Below are positions 63,222 through 64,000 of a stretch of DNA of 64,000 nucleotides, piece after piece. Under the pieces are notes generated by a model. The model made no database searches. It was not told the DNA's origin and saw only the letters and a list, made by a program, of their open reading frames with translations. This DNA comes from CAVZBW01 sp963778465 (GTDB lineage: Bacteria; Actinomycetota; Acidimicrobiia; Acidimicrobiales; RAAP-2), in NCBI GenBank assembly GCA_963778465.1, contig CAVZUK010000003.1, forward strand, positions 1,488,001-1,552,000, written 5' to 3'. Numbering within the stretch: the stretch's first letter is position 1; each line of letters opens with the position of its first letter. The position numbers were made by a program, and so were the translations under genes.

Positions 63222-64000
63222 CTACGGCTCGACAACGACGCGAATTGCCCCTCTTGACCGGTCCCGCGCCTGGCGAAACGCTTCCGGAGCATCCTCAATC
63301 GAGAATCGGTGGGTGATCATCATTTCCGGCAGCTCGGGGCGTGAGGCCAGTAGGTCGGCCGCCTCCGCGAACTCTCGCCGACCGGCATGTGCGGAGTAAC
63401 CCAGTGAGGCCTTCAATGCGACTTCCTTCCGGAATGCCTCCTGCATCGGCCACTTGATGTCGGCAAAATAGCCCAGGTGCACGATCGTTCCCCGCGGCCG
63501 GACGAGCTTCACGGCCATGTCAATGCCACTCTGGCTGCCGGCCGTCTCGATGACCACGTCGTAACCACTGTTCGGAACCTCCGCCCCGAGTTGCTCCCGA
63601 GCCTCGTGTTGATGTCGATGACGCGCCAGGACGGCCACTTCCGGCGCGCCGAGCGATTGTGAGGACGCGGCAGCCAAAAGGCCGATTGCCCCGGCGCCCA
63701 CGATCGCCACGCGTGTGTGGGGACCGACGTCGCCGAGATGACAGGCGTGCAGGGCCACCGAGGCAGGTTCGACCAGGGGCGCGTCGTTCACCTTGAGCCC
63801 GCGCGGCAGCTCGACCAGCGCATGCCTTGGCGCCCGGTACCATTCGCACATTCCTCCGGGGTCGGTGATACCCAGTCCCTGTACGCCGCGCTCGGCAATG
63901 GTTGTAGTTGCCTTGTTCGCACTCGGGACAGGCGGCGCAGCCGAAGATCGCTTCGACCGCCACGGCCGTCCCGTCGGAAAGGACTCCGGCGAATTCGTGA
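63222..64000 (-). pseudogene. Zinc-binding alcohol dehydrogenase, frameshifted and cut by window edge
   Basis: Medium-chain dehydrogenase/reductase. From the window end it reads HEFAGVLSDGTAVAVEAIFG, then the structural zinc loop CAACPECEQGNYNHC. The frame breaks near 63895. The other frame continues with GMCEWYRAPRHALVELPRGL, the NAD motif VAIVGAGAIGLLAAASSQSL, a nucleotide-binding part and the C-terminus at 63222. Two bases appear to be missing at the break. The N-terminal part with the catalytic zinc Cys lies outside the window. Confidence 0.8.

Overview
The window is a high-G+C contig with actinobacterial gene content: an HhH-GPD repair protein of an actinobacterial type, a homodimeric AceE-type E1, DUF2510 and DUF1707-like proteins, many GTG starts and 4-base start/stop overlaps. 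An Acidimicrobiia-like organism is my inference; the sequence itself fixes no taxon. The window starts inside an oligopeptidase B gene and ends inside an alcohol dehydrogenase gene.

Positions 1 to about 33,730 are dense, intact housekeeping DNA. The iron-sulfur cluster (SUF) genes form two convergent blocks. The first is sufB, a four-cysteine small protein, sufD, a Rieske ferredoxin and sufC1, with an inverted dienoyl-CoA isomerase-like gene between the small protein and sufD. The second is sufC2-sufS-sufU on the other strand. The two suf promoter regions share an identical 12-mer. Next come an MBL hydrolase, an acyl-CoA dehydrogenase, a DUF1707-like protein, an alpha/beta-hydrolase without its nucleophile serine, thiE with an HhH-GPD gene, a cysteine-less Rrf2 regulator, aceE, RNase HI, an SDR and an aldo/keto reductase. 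The lipoate block is lpd, an E2 acyltransferase gene, and one reading frame that fuses LipB to LipA. With aceE these supply the parts of a 2-oxoacid dehydrogenase complex and the enzymes that lipoylate it. A cobalamin pair follows (metH, and a frameshifted PduO-type adenosyltransferase), then leucyl aminopeptidase, an unknown protein, a nitroreductase and a rhodanese-ThiF fusion.

From about 33,730 the character changes. Genes are sparser, composition is more mixed, and many genes carry small indels or are fragments: a haloperoxidase-like hydrolase, a LuxR/ATPase regulator, a second hydrolase, an MFS transporter, a secreted protein, and FtsX, esterase and NhaA remnants. A strongly purine-rich, A-rich stretch (about 39,555-39,720) interrupts one hydrolase. 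Intact genes here include an aquaporin, DoxX, a BNR-repeat protein, a crotonase, an O-methyltransferase, a membrane desaturase, a HIBADH-family dehydrogenase, an NAD-dependent epimerase-like gene divergent from a TetR gene across a clear operator-like palindrome, and a duplicated YVTN-propeller/PKD surface protein.

The last block (59,519-62,628) is a translationally coupled two-gene signalling unit. One protein joins a receiver domain to a thioredoxin-reductase-like flavoprotein without the usual CxxC. The other joins a cyclic-nucleotide-binding domain to a histidine kinase. The strongest leads are the LipB-LipA fusion, this redox-like two-component unit, and the suf locus architecture with its shared promoter motif.
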